Below are positions 1-6,323 of a stretch of 7,575 nucleotides of DNA, piece after piece; within the stretch, counting starts at the first letter, position 1; every line of letters begins with the position of its first letter. The stretch is from Deltaproteobacteria bacterium UBA2221 (GTDB taxonomy: Bacteria > Desulfobacterota > Syntrophorhabdia > Syntrophorhabdales > WCHB1-27). A model generated the notes under the pieces. It searched no databases. It was given only the letters and a program-made list of their open reading frames with translations, and was not told the origin of the DNA. The translations under genes were made by a program, and so were the position numbers. The stretch covers positions 1-7,575 of the forward strand of contig DCUF01000048.1 of assembly GCA_002328485.1 (NCBI GenBank). Direction: 5' to 3'.

Positions 1-602
1 TGCACAATTTCATGCCCACCTTCGAACAGAAGGCTGAGGCTCTTCACTGGTTTCCTCTTTTCCGTACCTGGTTCGGCCTCTGTGGTCTATGCAAGCTGCC
101 GTGGAACGACGTGGTTCCCCCTGACAACAAGCAGACGAAGGAGCCGGCCAAGGTGATGCAGCACGTGGAGTGGTACGCTCGCTATTTCAACGCGGTTACG
201 GGCCGGGCCATCGAGCCGCCCGATATCATTGAGATGAGCGAGAGGGTGTACAACTTCCAAAGGCTCTTTTCCCTGAAGATGGGGTACGGCCAACGAAAAC
301 ATGACGCCATTCCCTATCGAGCCATGGGCCCGGTCACCGTGGACGAGTACGACTCCCGTAGAGAGCGGTACGACAGGCAACTCGTGGAGCTATACGGTGT
401 CGATATCAGCGGAAAGACCTCGGAGGAAAAGTCGGCCATCCTCAGAAAACTTCGGGAGAACCGTTACGAAGAGCTCAAGGATGCCGTATACTTCCGGAGA
501 GGGTGGACAAATGACGGAATCCCCACCAAGGAGACGGTAAAGAGGCTGGGGATCGATTTCCCCGAGGTGTTGGAGCTTCTGAGGTCTAAGGGGGTGGCGT
601 GA
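1..602 (+). CDS. Aldehyde:ferredoxin oxidoreductase family protein, C-terminal part (5' end outside window)
   Basis: This is the C-terminal part, about 199 residues, of a tungsten/molybdenum bis-pterin aldehyde:ferredoxin oxidoreductase (AOR) family enzyme. The frame is open to the left edge (codons from base 3), so the ATG at 12 is internal and not the start. Family members oxidise aldehydes to acids, or act in related low-potential chemistry, in the cytoplasm with ferredoxin as partner. Visible signatures are the segment GLCGLCKLP (bases 75-101), whose Cys residues (bases 81-83 and 90-92) sit where AORs place the last [4Fe-4S] ligand, then the helical block with FNAVTG and SERVYNFQRLF, and the terminal RGWTNDGIPT. 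The substrate cannot be judged from this portion; a paralogue such as the BamB subunit of class II benzoyl-CoA reductase is also possible. The stop TGA (600-602) shares a base with the next start, so the two genes are coupled. Confidence 0.9.
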   Translation, partial: HNFMPTFEQKAEALHWFPLFRTWFGLCGLCKLPWNDVVPPDNKQTKEPAKVMQHVEWYARYFNAVTGRAIEPPDIIEMSERVYNFQRLFSLKMGYGQRKHDAIPYRAMGPVTVDEYDSRRERYDRQLVELYGVDISGKTSEEKSAILRKLRENRYEELKDAVYFRRGWTNDGIPTKETVKRLGIDFPEVLELLRSKGVA

Positions 603-799
603 TGGTGAGGGCGGGGGATAGAGAATTCCCATGGCGGGAAGGTATGACCGTTTCGGACATCCTGCACCAACTGGACGACGGCTATCCTTACCCTGTAGCC
701 CGTGTTAACGGTCGACTGGTCTCGCAACCCGATTTTCCCAGGGCCTCCGTCCCCGATGGCTCCGAGGTGTTTCTCATCCCCTTGATTGCCGGGGGTTAA
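602..799 (+). CDS. MoaD/ThiS-like ubiquitin-fold sulfur carrier
   Basis: This is a 65-residue beta-grasp sulfur carrier. The fold pattern is clear: an early beta strand, the TVSDIL helix start (residues 16-21), the strand PVARVNGRLV (31-40), then VPDGSEVFLIPLIAGG at the C-terminus. The terminal Gly-Gly is the residue pair that is adenylated and thiocarboxylated in MoaD/ThiS proteins. I chose the ATG at 602 because it overlaps the upstream TGA (TGATG) and has AAGGGGG at 588-594 seven bases ahead; a GTG at 599 is the alternative. A MoaD-like gene beside an AOR gene is a common arrangement, and the likely role is sulfur donation for the tungstopterin of the upstream enzyme. ThiS proper (thiamine synthesis) cannot be excluded from sequence alone, but no thi gene is nearby. 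Confidence 0.85.
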   Translation: MVRAGDREFPWREGMTVSDILHQLDDGYPYPVARVNGRLVSQPDFPRASVPDGSEVFLIPLIAGG

Positions 800-931
800 T
801 GTGGAAAAGGGGACCCCGTTGCTTATTGCGGTCCTGCTCGCTGTCGCTGCAGTGGAGATCTGAAGAATTGCCCCTTGTGGGGCAGTGCAGGCAAACGACC
901 GAGACTGCAGCGCGCACCTGTCGCATCCTGC
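800..931. other. Convergent intergenic gap
   Basis: This is the short gap between the plus-strand carrier gene and the minus-strand diguanylate cyclase gene, which end facing each other. It contains the hairpin at 869-884 and a very short hydrophobic reading frame starting with GTG at 801. I see no convincing gene in it. Confidence 0.6.
869..884 (-). terminator. Candidate terminator hairpin between convergent genes
   Basis: A perfect 6-bp stem TGCCCC / GGGGCA closes a TTGT loop. It lies about 50 bases past the stop of the diguanylate cyclase gene. Read on the minus strand it is followed by ATTCTT, a modest U-rich tail; read on the plus strand the following GTGCAGGC has no U-run. It could end the minus-strand signalling operon and perhaps hinder read-through from the other side. 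The short stem and broken T-run keep confidence low. Confidence 0.4.
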
Positions 932-1831
932 CTACGAGGCGGGCACGATCTTGTTTCGACCCGTCCTTTTTGCTTGGTAAAGGGCATTGTCCGCTCTCGC
1001 CACCAACTCGCTGACCGTTTCTTTCGTCACGGCAAGCTCTGCAACACCACCGCTGATGGTGACCCTTATCGACTCGTCCGAGTAATAGTAAGTCTTATCC
1101 GCAACCGTGTCCTTTAGCTGTTCGGCCACGCGCATGGCACCCGCAAGGGGCGATTCAAAGAGGAGGCAGCAAAACTCCTCACCGCCATACCGGGCCACGA
1201 TGTCGGTCTTCCTCACGCAGGAAGAGACATCTGCTGAGATGGACTGAAGGATATGGTCGCCGCACTGATGGCCATAGGTGTCGTTGATCTTCTTAAAATA
1301 GTCTATGTCGAACATAATCAAGCTTAGGGGCTTGCGGGACCTCAAGGATCGATCGTACTCCTCCTGAAGCCTGTTTTCCAGATACCGCCTGTTATAGATC
1401 CCCGTCAGCCCGTCCTTCATGTTCATCTCGAGCAGCTTTTGTTCGTAGATGGCCGTTTCTGTTACGTCTTTTATAGCGATATAGACGAACCTCTCTGACG
1501 TACCTTCCTCCCGAAGAAGGCCCATATTGCAGCTCTGTTGCATTCGGTCGAAACTGGAGTTGAGCGAGATCTCGAGGTCAAAAGGAAAGAGGTAATGATG
1601 GAGTTTCTGGGAGAAGAAGTAGAAATTGCCGAAGTTGAGCACAAATTTGAACGTCTGCAAGAACCCGGGGTTGTTCAGGGTCGGAAAGTAATCGAAGAGT
1701 TGCTTACCAGTTATCTCTTCGGCGCTGATCCGGCTATGCAGTTCCATCCAGCGGTTCCATTTGTAGACCTTTAGGTCCTTGTCCAGAACGACAAGTCCCA
1801 AATCGACCGCGTCGAAGAGTTGGGAGAACAT
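932..1831 (-). CDS. PAS-GGDEF diguanylate cyclase
   Basis: This 299-residue protein makes cyclic di-GMP from two GTP. Residues about 5-125 form a PAS-like sensor (LGLVVLDKDLKVYKWNRW, then ITGKQLFDYFP and the closing strand RFVYIAIKDVTE). A short linker helix follows, then the GGDEF domain from DGLTG (140-144) through NRRY (147-150), FDIDYFKKIND (174-184, metal and substrate region), and the catalytic loop GGEEF (216-220). RKTD at 207-210 is an intact RxxD inhibitory site five residues before it, so product inhibition is expected. There is no transmembrane segment or signal peptide, so it is cytoplasmic. It is the last gene of the minus-strand operon. Its ATG overlaps the TAA of the CheC gene by one base (TAATG), which implies translational coupling. 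The PAS ligand is unknown. Confidence 0.95.
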   Translation of the reverse strand: MFSQLFDAVDLGLVVLDKDLKVYKWNRWMELHSRISAEEITGKQLFDYFPTLNNPGFLQTFKFVLNFGNFYFFSQKLHHYLFPFDLEISLNSSFDRMQQSCNMGLLREEGTSERFVYIAIKDVTETAIYEQKLLEMNMKDGLTGIYNRRYLENRLQEEYDRSLRSRKPLSLIMFDIDYFKKINDTYGHQCGDHILQSISADVSSCVRKTDIVARYGGEEFCCLLFESPLAGAMRVAEQLKDTVADKTYYYSDESIRVTISGGVAELAVTKETVSELVARADNALYQAKRTGRNKIVPAS

Positions 1832-2484
1832 TACGAGAACTGCTCCATAAAACCCTGCAAGGCTTTCTTTAGCCAGGTGACTGTCGTGTCCCCGGTCAAG
1901 AGAAATAGGTAGCCGGAAACATCTCTCCGTTCAAAACGGAAGATTGTCCTGAGCACAATGACCGATCCCTCATCGCTGCCGTTGCCGTGGCCGGAAAAGC
2001 TTTTGTCGTCGTCCTGATTGACGATAACTGTGGGTGGAGAATAGGTAACCACATCACCCAGAAGCTCGGCTATCTTCCCCACGCAGGCACCGATGAGGAT
2101 GTTGGCTACCTCCATGAGTACGCCCTTTTCCAGTTCGCCAATGGGATCAGACTCAAAGGATTGGGTTTCCGGGCCTGCGGCGAGGAGAGTGATCAGTTCC
2201 TTGCCCGCATTGGCAGGGAAGACAAGGAGAGCAGAACCCAGAAAACGGCCCCAGAATCTCTGTTCTACGAGGCTGATTCCCCCTTTTCGGTCGATCACCT
2301 CTTCGGTTAGATAGGTAGATAGTTCTGATCTGCCTATAAGGGCTACATGAGGCACACTCAGGTTGATGAATATATCTATGAGGTCGGCAAGGTCAGCCGT
2401 GGCCCTCCCGAAGGCGATATTCATGATCTCCTGGAGGACATCCAATTCATCGGGGGTTAGTGTGGGGGTTTTATTTTCCTTCAT
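1831..2484 (-). CDS. CheC-family CheY-P phosphatase
   Basis: This 217-residue protein belongs to the CheC/CheX/FliY phosphatase family, which dephosphorylates CheY-P. The first signature [DS]-x3-E-x2-N-x22-P is exact: D15, E19, N22 and P45. The second, pseudo-symmetric copy has E125, N128 and P151 in register, but Gly121 where Asp or Ser is expected. CheC proteins normally carry two such sites, and the length is about usual. The C-terminal part (about 150-205) has a polar segment, DDDKSFSGHGNGSDEG, and then beta strands. It starts seven bases after the CheY-like gene, with no clear Shine-Dalgarno in the gap, so it probably depends on coupled translation. A CheX-like reading is possible, but two sites in one chain favour CheC. 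The obvious partner is the neighbouring receiver. Confidence 0.85.
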   Translation of the reverse strand: MKENKTPTLTPDELDVLQEIMNIAFGRATADLADLIDIFINLSVPHVALIGRSELSTYLTEEVIDRKGGISLVEQRFWGRFLGSALLVFPANAGKELITLLAAGPETQSFESDPIGELEKGVLMEVANILIGACVGKIAELLGDVVTYSPPTVIVNQDDDKSFSGHGNGSDEGSVIVLRTIFRFERRDVSGYLFLLTGDTTVTWLKKALQGFMEQFS

Positions 2485-2491
2485 GGGGGAG

Positions 2492-2887
2492 TCATTCGGC
2501 CCGAGTCAGATGCCTTTCTACCCGCTCCAGGACTTCTCGTACGACATTTTTTGACGGAGGCTTCTTGATCATGGTAAAAGCGCCGAGATTTTCTGCTTTC
2601 TGTGCTGATTTGGGTTGTATATCTGCAGTGCACATAACCACAACGGCGTCCTGGTCGAGCATCTTGATCTCTTCGAGACACTCCATCCCGTCCATGTGGG
2701 CCATGGTGATATCGAGGAACGTGACGGAAGGATGCACCTCTTTGAATCTCTGGAGGCCGGCGGTTCCGTCATCAGCTTCGTGGAGCTCGTATCCTTTATC
2801 CGCAGGGATACAGCTCTTCAGTATCTTCCGGGCAACCGGAGAATCGTCAACGATCAAGATCTTATCGATTATCGCTGTCTCGTTCAC
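2492..2887 (-). CDS. CheY-like single-domain response regulator
   Basis: This is a 131-residue stand-alone receiver domain with no output domain. The acidic pair D14 D15 follows the first strand (KILIVDDS). The phospho-acceptor is D59 in SVTFLDITM, the conserved Thr is T87 (VVVMCTAD), and the Lys-Pro pair is K109-P110. All residues needed for phosphorylation and switching are present. The loop after D59 reads ITMAHMDG, with Ala where many receivers have Pro. The start is GTG at 2887, chosen because of the strong purine-rich site just upstream. It is the first gene of a three-gene operon with the CheC-type phosphatase and the PAS-GGDEF cyclase, so it probably carries a phospho-signal controlled by that phosphatase. 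The kinase is not in this window, and no flagellar or chemotaxis structural genes flank it. Confidence 0.93.
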   Translation of the reverse strand: MNETAIIDKILIVDDSPVARKILKSCIPADKGYELHEADDGTAGLQRFKEVHPSVTFLDITMAHMDGMECLEEIKMLDQDAVVVMCTADIQPKSAQKAENLGAFTMIKKPPSKNVVREVLERVERHLTRAE

Positions 2888-2898
2888 TTCCTTTCCTC
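2888..2898 (-). promoter_or_regulatory. Ribosome binding site deciding a GTG start
   Basis: On the minus strand GAGGAAAGGAA lies directly before the GTG at 2887. The GAGG core is about seven bases from the start codon, an ideal distance. This supports the non-ATG start of the CheY-like gene. Confidence 0.7.
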
Positions 2899-2967
2899 AC
2901 TCTTCAGGGGAATCTGGCATGCTCTGTCCCAGAGAACGCCCGTCCCCGAACGCAGTTCGTTACAGTT

Positions 2968-2990
2968 TTTGTCGGACATAGTCTGACAAA
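2968..2990. promoter_or_regulatory. Near-perfect 23-bp palindrome, possible operator
   Basis: TTTGTCGGAC and GTCTGACAAA form ten-base arms around ATA, with one non-complementary pair (G opposite T). It lies about 80-100 bases ahead of the receiver gene. There is no immediate T-run after it on either strand, so an operator for a dimeric regulator is more likely than a terminator. The binding protein is not identifiable from sequence. Confidence 0.4.
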
Positions 2991-3087
2991 GATAAGCATT
3001 TTTCTCTGAACATTATCGAACTTTTTTGAGATCGCAGAAATCGTTCTCCGGCAAAGGCATCTGCGGCATAAGAAAACTGCAGAAACC

Positions 3088-3147
3088 CCGAGACGGCATG
3101 ATACCGTGGCAGTCTCGGCCAATTTTTGGTAAGAATATAGGGCCGAG
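3088..3147 (+). promoter_or_regulatory. Leader with mutually exclusive stems (attenuator-like)
   Basis: Two perfect 7-bp stems share bases. Stem A pairs CCGAGAC (3088-3094) with GTCTCGG (3112-3118) and is followed after four bases by TTTTT (3123-3127), a terminator-like shape. Stem B pairs CTCGGCC (3114-3120) with GGCCGAG (3141-3147) and would bury the T-run in its loop. They cannot form together. The element ends about 45 bases before the first ATG of the SpoIID-domain gene, so it may control read-through into that operon. It matches no riboswitch class that I recognise. Chance pairing in GC-rich DNA is the alternative. Confidence 0.35.
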
Positions 3148-3192
3148 GGTGAAGGGCGGCCTGAGGTAATAGAGGGGATAGATGATCCAGAA

Positions 3193-4569
3193 ATGGGGCG
3201 TTTGGCATTGACAAACTTGATTATGAATACCGATATCAATCCAGGACCAATCGTATCCGTAGGGATCATGGAGGGCCGAGATCAGCTCAGAGGGTGGCTG
3301 GACGGACGGTTTCGAACGGAGGGAGGAGCGTGTCTCTCTGGTGGCTTCGTGGCGCAGACCCGGGATGGTCAGGTCATCGTCAGCGATGAGGCCGGACGGG
3401 CCGTGGCCCGGTCACCAGCCCTTAGACTGAGCGCGGAAGGTCATGCCCTTCTCCACCTTTTTGGTGTCGTCATTGGCAGCCGTTTCCACTGGGAGCGACC
3501 GGAAGACCAAACCTTCCAGGGCAACCTTCTGATCCTGCCACGTCCGGACGGAACCATAACGGCAATCAACGAGGTCCCCGTTGAATATTACCTTACGAGC
3601 GTCATCTCTTCAGAGATGCGTGCCGAGGGCCCTTTAGAGTTTTTGAAGGCCCACGCCATTATGTCAAGGAGCTGGCTCATGGCGGCCCTTGAGCGGAGGA
3701 AAGAACCCTGCAGGGCCCGCCCTTCGGCTCGCAATGTCGGCTCCGACAGCACCGATGAGATCATGCGATGGTACGAGCGGGAGGATCATCATCTTTTTGA
3801 CGTGTGCGCCGATGACCATTGTCAGCGCTACCACGGAATCACGAAGATCATATCCCCCCAAGCGGAAGTCGCTGTCAAGGCAACATCGGGTAGGGTCATG
3901 ACCTATAGAGGCGCAATCTGTGATGCCCGATACTCCAAATGCTGTGGGGGTCTGACTGAAGACTTCAAAACGGCATGGGAAGATAGGGACATCGATTATC
4001 TCACCAGTATTTCAGACGCCTCTGTAAGCCACCTTCCTTGCCCGACCGAGGAACAGGCCACTCGGTGGATTCTTGCAGAGCCGGATGCTTACTGCAACGT
4101 GAAGGATAACCGACTACTCGAATCAGTTTTGCCTGACTTTGACCAAGAAACAAAAGGCTTTTTCAGATGGACGGTCGGATACACGAGACATGAGTTGGAA
4201 GACATCCTGACCGCAAAGTCGGGCATCAACTTCGGATCCCTCCTTGACCTGACCCCTCTTGAGCGCGGCCCTTCAGCAAGGATCTCCAGGCTGAGGATCG
4301 TGGGCACTGAGCGAACCATTACCGTAGGCAAAGAACTTGAGATCAGGCGATGGCTTTCCCGGAGCCATCTGTACAGTAGTGCCTTTACCGTTCAGACAAG
4401 GCGCGGATCGGACGGCCTGCCCGAAATCATAACGCTCCATGGAGCAGGCTGGGGGCATGGGGTTGGATTATGCCAGATCGGGGCAGCAGCCATGGCTAGC
4501 CGGGGGTTCTCGTGCGAACAGATCTTGAGCCATTACTTTAGGCACATAGCCATAGAAAAGGTATACTGA
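3193..4569 (+). CDS. SpoIID/LytB-domain protein without signal peptide
   Basis: This 458-residue protein carries a SpoIID/LytB domain. SpoIID of Bacillus cleaves glycan strands of denuded peptidoglycan. The core is INEVPVEYYLTSVISSEM (125-142), with E141 matching the essential Glu of SpoIID, then the helix LEFLKAHAIMSRSW (148-161). Downstream come VCADDHCQRYHG (204-215), ARYSKCCGG (245-253), and the C-terminal GWGHGVGLCQIGAAAM (419-434), where Cys427 replaces the usual Ser of GHGVGxSQ. There are eleven Cys in all. Neither candidate N-terminus has a signal peptide or membrane segment. The start is uncertain: ATG 3193 has AGAGGGG 15 bases away, while ATG 3223 leaves the domain intact but lacks a Shine-Dalgarno. 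ATG 3268 would cut into the first strand. It heads an operon with MurU-like and AmgK-like genes, which points to amino-sugar or cell-wall glycan metabolism. Confidence 0.85.
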   Translation: MGRLALTNLIMNTDINPGPIVSVGIMEGRDQLRGWLDGRFRTEGGACLSGGFVAQTRDGQVIVSDEAGRAVARSPALRLSAEGHALLHLFGVVIGSRFHWERPEDQTFQGNLLILPRPDGTITAINEVPVEYYLTSVISSEMRAEGPLEFLKAHAIMSRSWLMAALERRKEPCRARPSARNVGSDSTDEIMRWYEREDHHLFDVCADDHCQRYHGITKIISPQAEVAVKATSGRVMTYRGAICDARYSKCCGGLTEDFKTAWEDRDIDYLTSISDASVSHLPCPTEEQATRWILAEPDAYCNVKDNRLLESVLPDFDQETKGFFRWTVGYTRHELEDILTAKSGINFGSLLDLTPLERGPSARISRLRIVGTERTITVGKELEIRRWLSRSHLYSSAFTVQTRRGSDGLPEIITLHGAGWGHGVGLCQIGAAAMASRGFSCEQILSHYFRHIAIEKVY

Positions 4570-4575
4570 GAGACC

Positions 4576-5301
4576 GTGGATAAGCGACGATTCAAGACGG
4601 CCTTCATCCTGGGTGCGGGCCTTGGGACCCGCCTCAGACCCCTTACGGATTCATGTCCGAAACCCCTGCTTCCCGTCGGCGGCCGGCCCATTATCACCTA
4701 TGCCATGGATCACCTGCTTGGCATAGGTGTCGATCGTTTCATAGTCAATACCCATCATTGTCCTCACACATACAAATCCGTCTTCCCCGATGCCCTATGG
4801 CGGGGCACGCCTATTCTGTTCCGTCACGAACCGGTGCTGCTCGATACGGGTGGGGGCCTCAAGAATATCGAGGATCTGTTGGGAGAGGATGAGATCATCA
4901 TCTGTTACAACGGCGATATCATCACAAATCTGCCCCTTGGACCGCTGCTCTCAGCCTTAGACCGTGATGGGGTAGAGGCAACGCTCATACTCCGCAGCAG
5001 GGGCCCTCTTCTCAACGTCAACATAACGGAAACCGGCGAGATATGCGATCTCCGTCATGTCTTGGGTAGGAAAGGGGCACAAAGCTGTCTTTTTACGGGC
5101 ATCTATGCGGTGAGGACCTCATTTCTGGCCCAACTCGAAGCAGGGAAGATCGAGTCCGTCATAGACGCGTTCCTGCGGAGGATCGCAGATCGACCAGGGA
5201 CAATCAGGGGGGTTATTGTGGATCAGGGCCAGTGGGACGACATCGGCTCAGTCGAGATCTATGGAAGGGTGAAGGCCGGCGAATGGGTGGAATCGCCATG
5301 A
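4576..5301 (+). CDS. MurU-like sugar-1-phosphate nucleotidyltransferase
   Basis: This 241-residue enzyme of the NTP-transferase (GT-A-like) superfamily transfers a nucleotide monophosphate to a sugar-1-phosphate. The N-terminal signature GAGLGTRLRPLT...PKP (13-30) binds the NTP. LLDTGGGLKN (88-97) contacts the sugar and base, YNGDI (111-115) holds the metal Asp, and QWDDIGSVEIY (219-229) holds the second acidic site. The short length without a left-handed helix domain, the TGGG motif and the W-D-x-G ending resemble MurU, the MurNAc-1-phosphate uridylyltransferase of Pseudomonas. An AmgK-like kinase gene overlaps its 3' end, which strengthens that reading. The start is GTG at 4576, six bases after the SpoIID stop, with only a weak Shine-Dalgarno. 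A mannose- or glucose-1-phosphate nucleotidyltransferase cannot be excluded by sequence. Confidence 0.85.
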   Translation: MDKRRFKTAFILGAGLGTRLRPLTDSCPKPLLPVGGRPIITYAMDHLLGIGVDRFIVNTHHCPHTYKSVFPDALWRGTPILFRHEPVLLDTGGGLKNIEDLLGEDEIIICYNGDIITNLPLGPLLSALDRDGVEATLILRSRGPLLNVNITETGEICDLRHVLGRKGAQSCLFTGIYAVRTSFLAQLEAGKIESVIDAFLRRIADRPGTIRGVIVDQGQWDDIGSVEIYGRVKAGEWVESP

Positions 5302-6323
5302 GGCCAGAGGTTGCTCGATTCGCCAGAAAGGTACTGGGCCTCGAAGACTCGACGGCTCTTCAGGCAGCGCCCCTCGGCAAACGGGGTTCCGACCGGGCCT
5401 TCTTTCGTGTCACCTGGCCATCGAAGGGATCGGCCATCCTGATCGACTACGATCCAAAACGGCAGGAGAACTGCTACTACGCGTCCATCGCTCACTTTCT
5501 CGAGGGTATCGATGTGCCGGTGCCTCACGTGCTCGGTCACGATCCAGCCAGCCACCTTGTGGTCACAGAAGACCTGGGGGAGACCGATCTCTGGTCCTTC
5601 AGGGGGTCGCAGACAGACCTTCGTGAAGGGTTGTATCGACAAACCTTATCAGCAGTACAGCGCTTCCATTCCTTTCCAGAGAAGGAATTCCCAAAGAAGC
5701 GGGTACCGCTCATGGAGCCCTTCGACAGACACCTCTACCAATGGGAGCGTGACTATTTCAGGGGCCACTTCGTCAAGGAAGTCTGCCATATTGTCCTCAA
5801 TCTTCCCTTTTCCGGCGCCCTTGAGACGGAGCTTTCCCGCCTGGCCGACCGGCTTATGGCCGGGCCTCGATGTCTGGTCCACCGCGACCTTCAGTCACAG
5901 AATGTGATGATCCATCGGGGAAGGCCGGTTTTCATCGACTTCCAGGGGATGCGCTTCGGCAGTCCCTTCTATGATCTGGGTTCTTTTCTCTGTGATCCCT
6001 ACGTGGAACTCACAGATGAGGAGCGGATTGATTACCTCTCGGCCTATTATAGCCTCTCCGATTGGGGATACAACTGGGATACCTTCACGGATCTCTTCTG
6101 GGAGGCCTCGGCTCAACGCCTCATGCAAGCCCTGGGGGCCTACGGATTTCTGGGAATCTCAAAAGGTCTCAGGGCCTTCCTTGAGCATATTCCGGCGGCC
6201 TTGAACAATCTTGACATGGCGGCCAGCCACACAACAGATCTCCCCCATCTTCGAGCGCTTGTCGGAAGGTGTCGGGCAGTCTGGACAGAACGGATAGGCC
6301 GTCCGGAAGGCGCTGCTCCATGA
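5298..6323 (+). CDS. AmgK-like anomeric sugar kinase (APH fold)
   Basis: This 341-residue aminoglycoside-phosphotransferase-fold kinase resembles AmgK, which phosphorylates MurNAc and GlcNAc at C1. Its nucleotide loop is GKRGSDRAFFRV (27-38). The catalytic loop is HRDLQSQN (195-202), with D197 as base and N202. The metal-binding strand is FIDFQGMRFGSPFYDLGS (212-229), with D214. The IDFQ...G...YDL pattern followed by CDPYV is characteristic of AmgK-type proteins rather than antibiotic-modifying APHs. The ATG at 5298 overlaps the upstream TGA (ATGA), so I prefer it to an in-frame ATG at 5232 that would run 70 bases into the nucleotidyltransferase gene. The neighbouring MurU-like enzyme would use its product. 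There is no signal peptide, so it is cytoplasmic. Substrate identity remains inferred. Confidence 0.87.
   Translation: MRPEVARFARKVLGLEDSTALQAAPLGKRGSDRAFFRVTWPSKGSAILIDYDPKRQENCYYASIAHFLEGIDVPVPHVLGHDPASHLVVTEDLGETDLWSFRGSQTDLREGLYRQTLSAVQRFHSFPEKEFPKKRVPLMEPFDRHLYQWERDYFRGHFVKEVCHIVLNLPFSGALETELSRLADRLMAGPRCLVHRDLQSQNVMIHRGRPVFIDFQGMRFGSPFYDLGSFLCDPYVELTDEERIDYLSAYYSLSDWGYNWDTFTDLFWEASAQRLMQALGAYGFLGISKGLRAFLEHIPAALNNLDMAASHTTDLPHLRALVGRCRAVWTERIGRPEGAAP

Larger units (their letters stand above)
2888..3192. other. Divergent intergenic region between the signalling and SpoIID operons
   Basis: About 300 bases separate the GTG of the minus-strand receiver gene from the first possible ATG of the plus-strand SpoIID-domain gene. 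Both operons must be transcribed from here. The stretch is rich in inverted repeats: CGAAC-GCA-GTTCG (2947-2959), CTCTG-TCC-CAGAG (2922-2934), the long palindrome at 2968-2990, CTGCGG/CTGCAG (3061-3066 with 3077-3082) and the competing stems at 3088-3147. I found no convincing sigma-70 or sigma-54 promoter pair in either direction, so the start sites are not assigned. Confidence 0.6.

Noticed and set aside
2947..2959. CGAAC-GCA-GTTCG resembles a Gram-positive LexA (SOS) box
   Set aside because: The spacer is three bases rather than four, and the gene families here do not point to a Gram-positive host; a five-base-arm repeat is weak evidence.
2460..2981. Plus-strand reading frame of 173 codons opposite the CheY-like gene
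   Set aside because: It is antisense to an intact receiver domain and low in recognisable structure.
2961..2989. TTGTCA (minus strand, 2984-2989) as a -35 box for the signalling operon
   Set aside because: No acceptable -10 hexamer lies 16-18 bases downstream; the match is part of the palindrome.
3107..3119. TGGCAG...GGCC as a sigma-54 -24/-12 promoter for the SpoIID operon
   Set aside because: The GG to GC distance is ten bases instead of twelve and the TTGC half is missing.
3028..3127. Possible GEMM (c-di-GMP) riboswitch ahead of the SpoIID operon, prompted by GGCAAAGGC and GTGGCAG segments and a nearby cyclase gene
   Set aside because: The conserved order of GEMM segments (AGGGCAAAC, ACGCAAAGC, GGTAG) is not reproduced, and only isolated short matches occur.
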